Below are positions 51,335 to 59,607 of a stretch of 64,000 bases of DNA, piece after piece. Origin of the DNA: Micromonospora sp. R77. GTDB taxonomy: Bacteria > Actinomycetota > Actinomycetes > Mycobacteriales > Micromonosporaceae. The translations under genes and the position numbers were made by a program. Each line of letters starts with the position of its first letter. The stretch's first letter is position 1. The stretch spans positions 1,612,001-1,676,000 of the forward strand of contig NZ_JALDST010000001.1 of NCBI RefSeq assembly GCF_022747945.1, in the 5' to 3' direction. The notes below the pieces were generated by a model. It saw nothing but the letters and a program-made list of their open reading frames with translations. It was not told the DNA's origin and searched no databases.

Positions 51335-52003
51335 ATGACCGCTGCTCCCGTGACGGAGAGCGCGCCGGAGGAGACACCGGCCACCGACGACGGTGGCCGG
51401 GGCTCCGTGCGCCGGTTCGGCACGCTCGCGCTGGCCGCCGCCGTCGTGGTCGGCCTCCTCCTGGGGTACGCGGGCGGTCTGCTCACGCCGACGTTCACCC
51501 GGCCGGGCGAGAACTCCGCCGAGGCGGGCTTCGCCCGGGACATGAGCACCCACCACGCCCAGGCGGTGGCGATGGGGCTGATGGCCTTCCAGCAGGGCGA
51601 GGACGCCGAGGTACGGCAGATCGGCGGGGACATCGCCACCGGCCAGCAGGGCGAGATCGGCACCATGCAGACCTGGCTGCGTTCGTGGAGGTTGGACCCG
51701 ACGGGCACGCAGCCGGCGATGGCGTGGATGCCGGACGGCGCCGGGCTGGTCAGGAACGGCCTGATGCCGGGCATGGCGACGCCGGAGCAGATGGCGAAGC
51801 TGCGCGAGGCCAAGGGACGCGCGTTCGACGTGCTCTTCCTCCAGATGATGATCCAGCACCATCTGGGCGGCATCCACATGATCCAGGGGATCCTGGACGA
51901 GGGGCACGACAAGGACGTGCTGGCGGTGGCGCAGGTCATGAAGAACACCCAGCAGACGGATCTGACCAACCTGCAGGCCGCGCTCAAGCGCCTGGGCGGC
52001 TGA
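51335..52003 (+). CDS. DUF305 His/Met-rich membrane-anchored protein
   Basis: Protein of 222 aa with one membrane helix (about 28-50) and a ferritin-like helical DUF305 domain outside the membrane. Two histidine/methionine pairs are conserved: DMSTHHAQAVAMGLM and LFLQMMIQHHLGGIHMIQG. Such spacing suits binding of copper or another soft metal. AAGGACATCACG precedes the ATG at 51335. It forms an operon with DUF3105 and ends in a strong hairpin. Confidence 0.87.
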   Translation: MTAAPVTESAPEETPATDDGGRGSVRRFGTLALAAAVVVGLLLGYAGGLLTPTFTRPGENSAEAGFARDMSTHHAQAVAMGLMAFQQGEDAEVRQIGGDIATGQQGEIGTMQTWLRSWRLDPTGTQPAMAWMPDGAGLVRNGLMPGMATPEQMAKLREAKGRAFDVLFLQMMIQHHLGGIHMIQGILDEGHDKDVLAVAQVMKNTQQTDLTNLQAALKRLGG

Positions 52004-52024
52004 TCCGCGTACCACCCGCTCGGC

Positions 52025-52056
52025 AGGGGCCCGCGTCGTCCGCGACGCGGGCCCCT
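52025..52056 (+). terminator. Terminator of the DUF3105-DUF305 operon
   Basis: A 14-bp perfect stem AGGGGCCCGCGTCG/CGACGCGGGCCCCT with a 4-nt loop, followed by TTCG, lies 22 bp after the DUF305 stop. Confidence 0.75.
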
Positions 52057-52106
52057 TCGCTACCGCCGCCCGCACCGCTCCGTGCCGCCTTGGGGCGTAT
52101 GTCCGA

Positions 52107-52868
52107 TTGAGCTGCTTGGAGAGTTTTCTACCCACATATCGTGACCAGTTGCGATTCGGGCTCGTTGCGCAGGACGTGGGGGTTGCACTCAGAGACGCAG
52201 GGCGCTCGGTCACCAGTTGGTGCCGGCGCCACACCATCGGCGGTGACGGGGCGGTGGCAGCCGTCCGTCGCGGACAGCGGCAGGGTGAGTCGGGAACGCT
52301 CAGCCGCGAACAGGAACTCGAACTGATCGACGTGCTGCGGGGCGTCCACCCCGACGAGTTCGGCCTGGACGAGGAGCTCTGGACGCGACAGAGCCTGACC
52401 AGCCTCATTCAGCGCCGCTTCGACCTGGCGATGGACGCCGGGACGGTCTCGGCGTACCTGCGGGCCTGGGGGTTGGGTCCGCGCGAGCCCCGGGAGCGGG
52501 CCTGCGGGCTCTGCGTCGGCGCCGTCGAGCGCTGGGTACGCCTGGAGTACCCGGCCATCACCCGGGCCGCCCAGGAACACCAGGCCGAGATCTACTGGAT
52601 CGGCCGGGTACGCCTGCGCGGCACCATGCCGGCGGCCGACGTGATCTCGGCGGTCTCCTCCCGGGGGCGGGTCCGTTTCATGATCACCACTCCGTCGGTG
52701 GACCCGCCGCTGCCCCGCGACTTCGTGCTGCGGCTCAGCGGCGCCGAGGAGCGCACCGTGCACCTGATCGTCGACGGCTCCTGGCCCCGCAACGAGTGGC
52801 CCCGCCGACTCCCCCGCCGCATCGCCCTGCACCCCCTCCCCAGCTGCGGTCGCCCCCTGGCCGCCTGA
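52107..52868 (+). CDS. IS630-transposase-derived HTH protein, catalytically degenerate
   Basis: Protein of up to 253 aa. The front half matches the paired helix-turn-helix of IS630 transposases (RSVTSWCRRHTIGGDGAVAA; LSREQELELIDVLRG; LWTRQSLTSLIQRRFDLAM; VSAYLRAWGL). The rear keeps the RNase-H-like shape (ISAVSSRGRVRFMITTP, HLIVDGSW) but the YWGDE strand that gives the first catalytic aspartate reads YWIGR, and the final DDE part is lost. The frame is open and undamaged, so it may be a domesticated DNA-binding protein. The start is uncertain: TTG at 52107 or GTG at 52176. Confidence 0.6.
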   Translation: MSCLESFLPTYRDQLRFGLVAQDVGVALRDAGRSVTSWCRRHTIGGDGAVAAVRRGQRQGESGTLSREQELELIDVLRGVHPDEFGLDEELWTRQSLTSLIQRRFDLAMDAGTVSAYLRAWGLGPREPRERACGLCVGAVERWVRLEYPAITRAAQEHQAEIYWIGRVRLRGTMPAADVISAVSSRGRVRFMITTPSVDPPLPRDFVLRLSGAEERTVHLIVDGSWPRNEWPRRLPRRIALHPLPSCGRPLAA

Positions 52869-52894
52869 CCCACCCCACCCGACCCCAGCTCGAT

Positions 52895-52949
52895 GATCAT
52901 GAGGTTGGCGGCGATGTCGATCTCCGTTACTGCCGTCAACCCCATGATC
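52895..52949. repeat. GATCATGG-type inverted repeat (family A)
   Basis: gatcatgaggttggcggcgat and actgccgtcaaccccatgatc pair with four mismatches over 21 bp across a 13-nt loop. C-rich (cccaccccacccgacccc) and G-rich (atggggttggggg) sequence flanks it as at 44671-44802. It lies between the HTH gene and tRNA-Arg. Confidence 0.6.
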
Positions 52950-53033
52950 ACCGGAAATGGATGGGGTTGGGGGCGCGCCGGATACCGATTCGGTGATCGG
53001 GGAGGGGGTTTGCTACTCTTCTCGGGTCGCTGA

Positions 53034-53105
53034 GCCCCCGTAGCTCAGGGGATAGAGCACCGCCCTCCGGAGGCGGGGGCGCAGGTTCGAATCCTGCCGG
53101 GGGCA
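53034..53105 (+). tRNA. tRNA-Arg (anticodon CCG)
   Basis: A full cloverleaf is visible. The acceptor GCCCCCG pairs with CGGGGGC, the D arm has TAGCTCAGGGGATAGAGCA, the anticodon stem CCGCC/GGCGG encloses loop CTCCGGA with anticodon CCG (reads CGG), and the T arm is GCAGG/CCTGC around TTCGAAT. The discriminator is A; CCA is not encoded. A strong terminator follows. Confidence 0.96.
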
Positions 53106-53114
53106 CCGGACGCG

Positions 53115-53145
53115 AGAAGCCCGGACCGAGTCGGTCCGGGCTTCT
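53115..53145. terminator. Terminator shared by tRNA-Arg and the LigD-polymerase gene
   Basis: AGAAGCCCGGACC pairs perfectly with GGTCCGGGCTTCT around GAGTC, with TT on the plus-strand side. It lies between the tRNA (+) and the polymerase gene (-) and should stop both. Confidence 0.75.
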
Positions 53146-53166
53146 TCGCATCCCGGGCGGAGACCG

Positions 53167-54126
53167 TCAGCCGGCCTCGCGGCGGGCCTTCGCCCGGCGT
53201 TTCCCCTCGTGCATGGCCTGCACCCGGGCCACCGGGATGGTCCGCCCCTCGGCGACCAGGTCGGGCGGCAGGGACTGCGGCGCGGGCAGCGCCTCCGCCC
53301 ACGGGTCCCGCTCGGCGACCAGCGCCGGCACCGTCCGTACGGTGAAGTCGGCCGGCGTCACCGAGGTCAGGTCGTCCCAGCCCACCGGGTACGACACCGG
53401 CGTGCCCGGCCGCACCCGAGGGCTGTACGCGGCCACCACCGTCGCCCCGTGGGCCCGGGTCGAGTCGACGAAGACCCGGCCGCCCCGGTCCGCCACGATG
53501 AACGCGGTGGTGGCGAGCGCGGGGTCGAGCCGTTCGGCGTGGACGGCGAGGGCCCGGGTGGCGGCTGCCGCCTCCTCGGCGGTGGTCGCCGGTGCCACCG
53601 GCACGATCACGTGCACCCCCTTCGCGCCGCTGGTCTTCACCGCCCCGGCCAGGCCGGCGTCGGTGAGCGCCCGGCGGACGAGCAGGGCGGCCCGGACCGC
53701 CATCCCGAACGAGTCACCCGGCGGCGGGTCCAGGTCGAGCACCAGGTGGGTGGGGTGGTCGGACTCCCCCGCGCGGCGCAACGTCGGGTGGTACTCCACG
53801 GCACGCTGGTTGGCGAACCAGAGCAGCGTCCGGCGATCGTCGCAGAGCGCGTACGAGATGCTCCGGTGCGACGCCTCCGCCCAGACCGAGGTGCGGCGCA
53901 CCCAGTCGGGGGTGTACTTCGGCAGGTTCTTCTGCATGAACGGCTCCTGCCCGGGCCGCACCCGGACGACCGAGAGCGGCCGGTCCCGCAGCTCGGGCAG
54001 GATCCGCTCCCCGACGGCATCCAGATAGTCGACCAGGTCACGCTTGGTCGCCCCGGCCCCGTCGAAGAGCGGTTGGTCCAGGTTGGTCAGTGACACCCCG
54101 TCGCGGGTCTCGTCAGCGGCACCCAT
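53167..54126 (-). CDS. Stand-alone LigD-type polymerase (PolDom, NHEJ)
   Basis: Archaeo-eukaryotic-primase-like polymerase of 319 aa, the PolDom of LigD, which fills ends during non-homologous end joining. The metal aspartates are in VLDLDPPPGD, the nucleotide-binding region is KTSGAKGVHVIVP and the third aspartate is in RVFVDSTRAHGATVVAAYSPR. Ligase and nuclease domains are absent, as in other actinomycetes where they are separate genes. A basic C-terminal tail (HEGKRRAKARRE) probably contacts DNA. No ku gene is in the window. Confidence 0.9.
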   Translation of the reverse strand: MGAADETRDGVSLTNLDQPLFDGAGATKRDLVDYLDAVGERILPELRDRPLSVVRVRPGQEPFMQKNLPKYTPDWVRRTSVWAEASHRSISYALCDDRRTLLWFANQRAVEYHPTLRRAGESDHPTHLVLDLDPPPGDSFGMAVRAALLVRRALTDAGLAGAVKTSGAKGVHVIVPVAPATTAEEAAAATRALAVHAERLDPALATTAFIVADRGGRVFVDSTRAHGATVVAAYSPRVRPGTPVSYPVGWDDLTSVTPADFTVRTVPALVAERDPWAEALPAPQSLPPDLVAEGRTIPVARVQAMHEGKRRAKARREAG

Positions 54127-54206
54127 CCGCCCACCTTCCCGGCCCGTCGACCCGGAGGCAACCCGACGCGGCGACGACTCCCGATTCCCCTCCGGCGGAC
54201 GGTGGT

Positions 54207-54980
54207 TCAGGAGCCGAACGGATCCGCGCCCGCGCGGATGGCGGCGAGCAGCTCGGCGGCGCGGGCGCGGGCGGTGGCGTACACCCGGGAGCCGTAGCTG
54301 ATCCGGGCCACGCCGAGGGCGGCCAGCTCGGCTGGGGCCGGTGCGCCGGGGCGTGCCAGCACGTTCACCGGGCCGGCCACCTCGGTCACCAGGGTGCGGA
54401 TCTCGTCGGGGTCGGCCAGCACGATCGGATAGACGCTGTCCGCGCCGGCCGCCAGATAGCAGCGGGCCCGGCGGACCGCCTCGGCGAGCCGACCCTCGGC
54501 CGGTCCGGCGGCCTGCAGGTGGACGTCCACCCGGGCGTTGAGCACCAGGTCCACGCCGGCGTCCCGGGCCGCCGCCCGGATCCCGGCGAGCAGGTCGGCC
54601 TGCTCCTGCGGGTCGTACAGCGCACCGGTGCGGGGGTCGGAGTCCTCGATGTTGCAGCCCACCGCGCCGGTGCCGAGCAGCCGCTCGACCAGTTCGGCGG
54701 GGCGCAGGCCGTACCCCCGTTCGAGGTCGGCGGTGACCGGGACCTCGACGGCCGCGGCGACCCGGGCCACCGCGGCGAACATCTCGTCGACCGGGGTGGC
54801 CTCGCCGTCGGCGTGGCCGAGCGCGTCGGCGACCGCACCGCTGCTCGTCGCCACGGCCGGGAAGCCGGCGGCCACGACGGCGCGGGCCGAGCCGGCGTCC
54901 CAGGCGTTGGGGAGGATCAGCGGGTCACCGGGGCGGTGCAGCGCACGCAGCGCGGCGGCCCGGTCGCTCAGCTCGCTCAT
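54207..54980 (-). CDS. Isocitrate lyase/PEP mutase superfamily protein
   Basis: Beta-alpha barrel enzyme of 257 aa. It shows LPNAWDAGSARAV, TSSGAVADALGHADGE, the metal-binding VTADLERGYG and GCNIEDSD, but lacks the KKCGH loop of isocitrate lyase, so it is more likely a PEP-mutase-like, oxaloacetate-decarboxylase or C-C lyase. Neighbours give no pathway. The ATG at 54980 is chosen because upstream codons give arginine-rich, unconserved sequence. Confidence 0.85.
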   Translation of the reverse strand: MSELSDRAAALRALHRPGDPLILPNAWDAGSARAVVAAGFPAVATSSGAVADALGHADGEATPVDEMFAAVARVAAAVEVPVTADLERGYGLRPAELVERLLGTGAVGCNIEDSDPRTGALYDPQEQADLLAGIRAAARDAGVDLVLNARVDVHLQAAGPAEGRLAEAVRRARCYLAAGADSVYPIVLADPDEIRTLVTEVAGPVNVLARPGAPAPAELAALGVARISYGSRVYATARARAAELLAAIRAGADPFGS

Positions 54981-55243
54981 GCGCCGATTCTCGCCGGATC
55001 GGCGACCGCGCCGGAGTGCCAATCCAGCGGCGCTGGACTGCGCCGATTCTCGATGGACTCAGCCGGTTCGGACGTCGATCTCCGCCTGGTCCGGACGACC
55101 GGCGGTCGGCGAGCCGGCCTGGGGCACGTCCGCGCGTCCGGCGGCAGACACGGCTCTGCACGAGCACGGCGTCCCGGCTCGGCCGGGGCCGGCAGGGGGG
55201 TCGCAGGCGCACGTCGGTCCGGTAGCGGGGTGGGTTGGGGTGA
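54981..55243. other. Intergenic DNA, no supportable gene
   Basis: It contains a direct repeat TGCGCCGATTCTCG (54979 and about 55038) and a small palindrome CCAGCGGCGCTGG (about 55024-55036). No conserved frame is seen on either strand. Confidence 0.5.
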
Positions 55244-55317
55244 CTACGAGTTTGATGACGTAGCTGAATCAGCCGTCGTACGGGCCGCGATTCATGCACG
55301 TCATCAAACTTGTAGCG
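55244..55317. repeat. Inverted repeat (family B), second copy
   Basis: ctacgagtttgatgacgt faces acgtcatcaaacttgtag with one mismatch, then diverges (agct versus gcat) before rejoining at gaatc. The family signature CTACA..TTTGATGACG..GAATC is shared with 38742-38820 and 9317-9345. It lies upstream of the TetR operators. Confidence 0.65.
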
Positions 55318-55369
55318 GGCGAAAGGTGACCCGCCGCCGCCACGCTGTGGCGAACGCCACCCAATCCGT

Positions 55370-55404
55370 CTGACCGATCGGTCAGGTGCTGACCGATCGG
55401 TCAG
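55370..55404 (+). promoter_or_regulatory. Two perfect tandem TetR-type operators
   Basis: CTGACCGATCGGTCAG occurs twice, at 55370-55385 and 55389-55404, 19 bp centre to centre, each a perfect 16-bp palindrome. They end 14 bp before the TetR start codon, the right place for an autorepressor controlling the TetR-MMPL operon. Confidence 0.8.
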
Positions 55405-55418
55405 GCATGCTGGTGGAC

Positions 55419-55964
55419 ATGGCTCGTGCGATACCGGAGACCCACGGCGAGATCCTCGCCGCGGCGGGGCGGCGATTCGCCGTCACCGGCTACAAGGGCA
55501 CCTCGTTGCAGGACATCGCCCGCGAGGTCGGCTGCTCCAAGGCCACCGTGCTCTACCACTTCGCCAACAAGGAGGCGCTCCTCTGCGAGCTGATGGCACC
55601 CGCCATCGCCCTGCTGGAGGAACTCGACGCGCGGATCGCCGCCAGCCCGGCGGCGGACGCCCAGCGGGTCGCCGCCGAGGGCTTCGTCGACCTGGCGGTG
55701 CGCTTCCGGCGGGAGATCGCGCTGCTCCGCGGCGAGTTCCCCGACCTGCTCCAGCAGCCGGCGTTCGCGCACATCCAGCAGATCTCCGAACACCTGGTCG
55801 CGGCGTTCGCCGGCCACTCCGACCGGCCGGCGGCGCGGATCGCCGCGCTGGTCGTCCTCGCCGGGATCGCCGAGACCTGCGGCGAGTTCCTCGACATCCC
55901 CGACGACGAGTTGCGGCCCGCCCTGCTGGCCGTGGCCTGTCGCGCGCTCGAACCCACCACCTGA
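55419..55964 (+). CDS. TetR-family repressor
   Basis: Regulator of 181 aa. The N-terminal helix-turn-helix is LQDIAREVGCSKATVLYHFANKEAL; the C-terminal ligand domain is helical and of ordinary length. I choose the ATG at 55419 because an upstream GTG (55386) would translate through the second operator and give unconserved residues. It is 33 bp upstream of the MMPL exporter and most likely represses itself and that gene through the two palindromes. The inducer is unknown. Confidence 0.88.
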   Translation: MARAIPETHGEILAAAGRRFAVTGYKGTSLQDIAREVGCSKATVLYHFANKEALLCELMAPAIALLEELDARIAASPAADAQRVAAEGFVDLAVRFRREIALLRGEFPDLLQQPAFAHIQQISEHLVAAFAGHSDRPAARIAALVVLAGIAETCGEFLDIPDDELRPALLAVACRALEPTT

Positions 55965-55997
55965 CCCAGTTCCGACCCCGAGGACAAAGGAACCTTC

Positions 55998-58178
55998 ATG
56001 GCCACCCTGCTGTACCGGCTCGGCCGGGCCTCGTTGCGCCGCCGATGGCTCGTCGCCGTCGTGTGGCTCGTCGTACTCGTCGGCCTCGGCGTGGCCGCGG
56101 CGACGCTGCGCGGCCCGACGGCGAGCAACTTCACCATGCCCGGCACCGAATCGCAGCGCGCGATCGACCTGCTCGCCGACCGCTTCCCGGCGGCCAGCGG
56201 GGCCACCGGGACCATCGCGGTCAAGGCTCCACAGGCCGGCCAACTGCTCAGCCCCGAGGGGCAGGCGGTGGTCAAGCAGGTCACCCAGGAGGCGGCCACC
56301 CTGCCCGGCGTGGTCGGCGCGGTCGACCCGTACCAGGTCAAGGCGCTCACCCCGGACGGCCGGTACGCGCTGATCCAGGTGCAGTTCGCCGGCCGGGCCG
56401 ACGACGTGACCGACGACCAGCGCACCGCGTACGAGCGGGTCGGCGCGCAGGCCGAGGCGCAGGGGTGGCAGATCGCCCCCGGCGGTGAGGTGCTCAACGG
56501 CGAGCCGGAGGTCGGCTCGACCGAGGCGCTGGGCGTGGTGGTCGCCGCGATCGTCCTGGTCGTCACCTTCGGCTCGCTGGTCGCGGCCGGGATGACCATG
56601 CTGAACGCGCTGATCGGCGTGGGTGTCGGCATGGCCGGGCTGTTCGCGCTCAGCGGCGTCGTCGAGCTGACCAGCACCGCGCCGATCCTGGCCCTGATGC
56701 TGGGCCTCGCCGTCGGCATCGACTACTCGCTCTTCATCACCTCCCGGCACCGGCAGAACCTGCTCGACGGGCTCTCCCCCGAGGAGGCCGTCGGCCGGGC
56801 GGTCGGCACGGCCGGCTCCGCCGTGGTCTTCGCCGGCGCGACCGTGGTGATCGCGCTCGCCGGTCTCGCGGTGGTGGACATCCCGTTCCTCACCGTGATG
56901 GGTCTGGCCGCCGCCGGTACGGTCACCGTCGCCGTGCTGGTCGCGATCACCCTGGCCCCGGCCCTGCTCGGCTTCGCCGGCCGCCGGGTGCTCCCCCGCA
57001 AGCTGCGCGGCCGGGAGGCCGTCGAGTCCGACGCCACCGGCTCGGAGGACCGCTCCGGCTTCGGCTTCCGCTGGGCGCACTGGGTGACGAAGCTGCGGAT
57101 CCCGGTGATCCTGGTCGGCCTGCTCGGGCTCGGGCTGCTCGCGCTGCCCGCGCAGGACATGCGGCTGGCCCTGCCGGACGCGTCCACGGCGGCGGAGGGC
57201 AGCCCGGCCCGGGTCAGCAACGACCTGATCCGGGAGGGCTTCGGCCCCGGCTTCACCGGCCGGCTCGCGGTGGTCGTCACGGCCGACTCCCCGCAGGCCA
57301 CCCAGGCCGCCGTCCCGCAGGTCGCGGCGCTGATCCAGCGGACCGACGGGGTGCTGGCGGTGGCCCCGCCGCAGACGGACCCGACCGGTCGCACCGCGCT
57401 GCTCGGGGTCATCCCGAAGACCGGCCCGACCGACGAGGCCACCGAGACGCTGGTGCACGACATCCGCCGCCAGGTCGCCGACGTGTCGGGGGCCGAGGTG
57501 CTGCTGACCGGCGTCACCGCGATCGGCATCGACGTGTCGGAGAAGCTCTCCGACGCCCTGCCGGTCTATCTGCTGCTGGTGGTGGGGCTCTCCATCCTGC
57601 TGCTGATGCTGGTGTTCCGCTCGATCCTGGTGCCGGTGAAGGCCGCGCTGGGCTTCCTGCTCACCGTGGCGGCCACCTTCGGCATCACCGTGGCGGTTTT
57701 CCAGCAGGGGCACCTCGCCGACCTGGTGGGGCTGGACACCCCCGCCCCGCTGATCAGCTTCCTGCCGATCCTGCTCATCGGCATCCTGTTCGGGCTGGCC
57801 ATGGACTACGAGGTCTTCCTGGTCTCCCGGATGCGGGAGGACTTCGTGCACGGGGACACCGCCCGGCAGGCCACCATCAACGGCATGGGGCACGGCGCCC
57901 GGGTGGTCACCGCCGCCGCGCTGATCATGATCTCGGTGTTCAGCGGCTTCGTCTTCCTCGACGACCCGGTGATCAAGTCGATGGGCTTCGCGCTCGCGGT
58001 CGGCGTCGCCATCGACGCCTTCATCGTCCGCATGACCATCGTCCCCGCCGTCATGTCGCTGCTGAACACCGCCGCCTGGTGGATCCCCCGCTGGCTGGAC
58101 AAGCTCCTCCCCAACGTCGACGTGGAGGGCGAAGGCCTCCGCACCCACCTGGCCGACCGCGAACCCGCCAACGTCTGA
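55998..58178 (+). CDS. MMPL-family transporter
   Basis: RND-superfamily exporter of 726 aa with twelve helices and two extracytoplasmic domains (about 45-180 and 395-520). The proton-relay Asp-Tyr pairs are in AVGIDYSLFITSRHR and LAMDYEVFLVSRMRE, as in MmpL3-like proteins. AAAGGAACCTTC precedes the ATG. Genes of this kind paired with TetR export lipids or hydrophobic drugs. It ends 20 bp before a family A palindrome. Confidence 0.88.
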   Translation: MATLLYRLGRASLRRRWLVAVVWLVVLVGLGVAAATLRGPTASNFTMPGTESQRAIDLLADRFPAASGATGTIAVKAPQAGQLLSPEGQAVVKQVTQEAATLPGVVGAVDPYQVKALTPDGRYALIQVQFAGRADDVTDDQRTAYERVGAQAEAQGWQIAPGGEVLNGEPEVGSTEALGVVVAAIVLVVTFGSLVAAGMTMLNALIGVGVGMAGLFALSGVVELTSTAPILALMLGLAVGIDYSLFITSRHRQNLLDGLSPEEAVGRAVGTAGSAVVFAGATVVIALAGLAVVDIPFLTVMGLAAAGTVTVAVLVAITLAPALLGFAGRRVLPRKLRGREAVESDATGSEDRSGFGFRWAHWVTKLRIPVILVGLLGLGLLALPAQDMRLALPDASTAAEGSPARVSNDLIREGFGPGFTGRLAVVVTADSPQATQAAVPQVAALIQRTDGVLAVAPPQTDPTGRTALLGVIPKTGPTDEATETLVHDIRRQVADVSGAEVLLTGVTAIGIDVSEKLSDALPVYLLLVVGLSILLLMLVFRSILVPVKAALGFLLTVAATFGITVAVFQQGHLADLVGLDTPAPLISFLPILLIGILFGLAMDYEVFLVSRMREDFVHGDTARQATINGMGHGARVVTAAALIMISVFSGFVFLDDPVIKSMGFALAVGVAIDAFIVRMTIVPAVMSLLNTAAWWIPRWLDKLLPNVDVEGEGLRTHLADREPANV

Positions 58179-58198
58179 CCCTGCCCGCCAACCCTGTC

Positions 58199-58265
58199 GA
58201 TCATGGAGTTGTGGTGGCCCGACAAAGCCGCGAAAGCGACTTCACGGGCACCACAACTCCATGAT
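58199..58265. repeat. GATCATGG-type inverted repeat (family A), best copy
   Basis: gatcatggagttgtggtg and its perfect complement caccacaactccatgatc form 18 bp, extended by CCCG/CGGG after a single-base bulge, around a 22-nt loop. It lies between convergent genes and could terminate both, but it has no U tract. Confidence 0.7.
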
Positions 58266-58281
58266 CACCGCCAACAGGGCG

Positions 58282-59538
58282 TCACACGCCGGCGGGGAAG
58301 GTCTCCATCTCGCCGGGGGTGGTGAGGGCGGGGAGCGGGTGCAGGGCGGTGGTCTGGTCGCACCAGATGAAGGCGTCGTAGCGGTCGGCCAGACGGGTGG
58401 GGACGTAGTTGCCCCAGGACTCGAAGCTCGGGTCGTAGACCACGCCGATGGCGCGGTGGTCGGTCGGCGTGGTGACCCAGTCCGGCTGGTCCGGGCCGCC
58501 GAAGACCAGTACCGCCTGCTCCGGCATCAGCTCGTGCAGCCGCCGCTCCACCGAACCCTCCCGGGCCGGCGGGACCACCATCGCCTCGGCCGGTGAGCCC
58601 CAGCGCGGCGCGGCCACCACGGTCCCCGAGTAGCTGCCGAAGCCGACCAGCGCCACCGTTTCCGGGCCGTGCCGCTCCCGGGCCAACTGGCCGATGTTCA
58701 CCATGCCGTCGGCGGCCATGTCGGTCGCCCGGGCGTCCCCCACGTGCGTGTTGTGCGCCCAGACGATGCCGCGGGCCTCCGGGCCGTACCGGTCCAGCAG
58801 CCGGTCCAGGGTGTCGGCCATGTGGATGTCCCGGACGTTCCACGACTCCGGGCCGCCGCCGACCATCGCCCGGTAGTAGCGTTCCGCGCCGGCCACCACC
58901 TCCGCGTTCTGCCAGGCCGAGAAGCGGTCCGGGCCGTCCGCCGCGGCCTGTTCCCGGGTACGCGCCAGCAGCCGTACCACCTCCTCCTCGCAGCGGGCGG
59001 AGACGAAGCGGCTGGCCGTCCCGTAGTCCTCGACCCGCTTCCCGTACGGCTCGAAGCAGCGGTACGCCTCCTGCGCCGCCTCCAGCGAGGTCGGATCCTC
59101 CTCGCCCAGATAGTCGAAGATCGCCTGCATCGACTCCCACAGGCTGTAGACGTCGAGGCCGTGGAAGCCGGCCCGCTGCCCCTCGGGACGTTCCAGGTTC
59201 CAGGCGCGCAGCCAGCGGGTGAAGCGGGCCACCTCGGCGTTGGACCACATCCAGGTGGGCCACCGTTCGAAGCGTTCCAGGGCGAGCTGCGGGTCGGCCG
59301 CGCCGCCCGGGGCACCGACCACCGAACGGTGCACCCGGTCGCAGTCCGGCCAGTCCCCCTCCACCGCCACGAAGTCGAAGCCCTCCTCGGCGATGAGCCG
59401 TCGGGTGAGCTGTTCCCGCAGCCGGTAGTAGTCGTACGTGCCGTGGGTGGCTTCGCCGATCATCACGATCCGGGCGTCCCGGACGCGGGCCAGCAACGGG
59501 TCGAAGTCGCTCGGCGCGCCGAGCCGCTGTACGAGCAT
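58282..59538 (-). CDS. Erythromycin-esterase-like protein
   Basis: EreA/ChaN-like family protein of 418 aa. The conserved elements are VMIGEATHGTYDYY (E and H of the active site), FVAVEGDWPDC, YSLWESM and VWAHNTHVGDA with the second histidine pair. Chromosomal homologues in actinomycetes are common and most are not proven macrolide esterases. A weak, incomplete rRNA methyltransferase gene at the right end is the only other macrolide-type hint. The start could also be 59577; 59538 leaves more room for the divergent promoter. Confidence 0.85.
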   Translation of the reverse strand: MLVQRLGAPSDFDPLLARVRDARIVMIGEATHGTYDYYRLREQLTRRLIAEEGFDFVAVEGDWPDCDRVHRSVVGAPGGAADPQLALERFERWPTWMWSNAEVARFTRWLRAWNLERPEGQRAGFHGLDVYSLWESMQAIFDYLGEEDPTSLEAAQEAYRCFEPYGKRVEDYGTASRFVSARCEEEVVRLLARTREQAAADGPDRFSAWQNAEVVAGAERYYRAMVGGGPESWNVRDIHMADTLDRLLDRYGPEARGIVWAHNTHVGDARATDMAADGMVNIGQLARERHGPETVALVGFGSYSGTVVAAPRWGSPAEAMVVPPAREGSVERRLHELMPEQAVLVFGGPDQPDWVTTPTDHRAIGVVYDPSFESWGNYVPTRLADRYDAFIWCDQTTALHPLPALTTPGEMETFPAGV

Positions 59539-59607
59539 GCGGCGGGCTACCCGACCGCTGCTCCGACAAACCGGCATGCCGGCCGGCGGAACGGGTAGCC
59601 GCCCGGC

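Noticed and set aside
53034..53105. tRNA-Arg as attachment site of an integrated element
   Set aside because: No duplicate of the tRNA 3' end, no integrase and no phage genes are seen in the window.
55401..58148. A 915-codon frame antisense to TetR and MMPL
   Set aside because: TetR and MMPL families are clear on the plus strand; the antisense product is His/Asp/Arg-rich with no recognisable fold.
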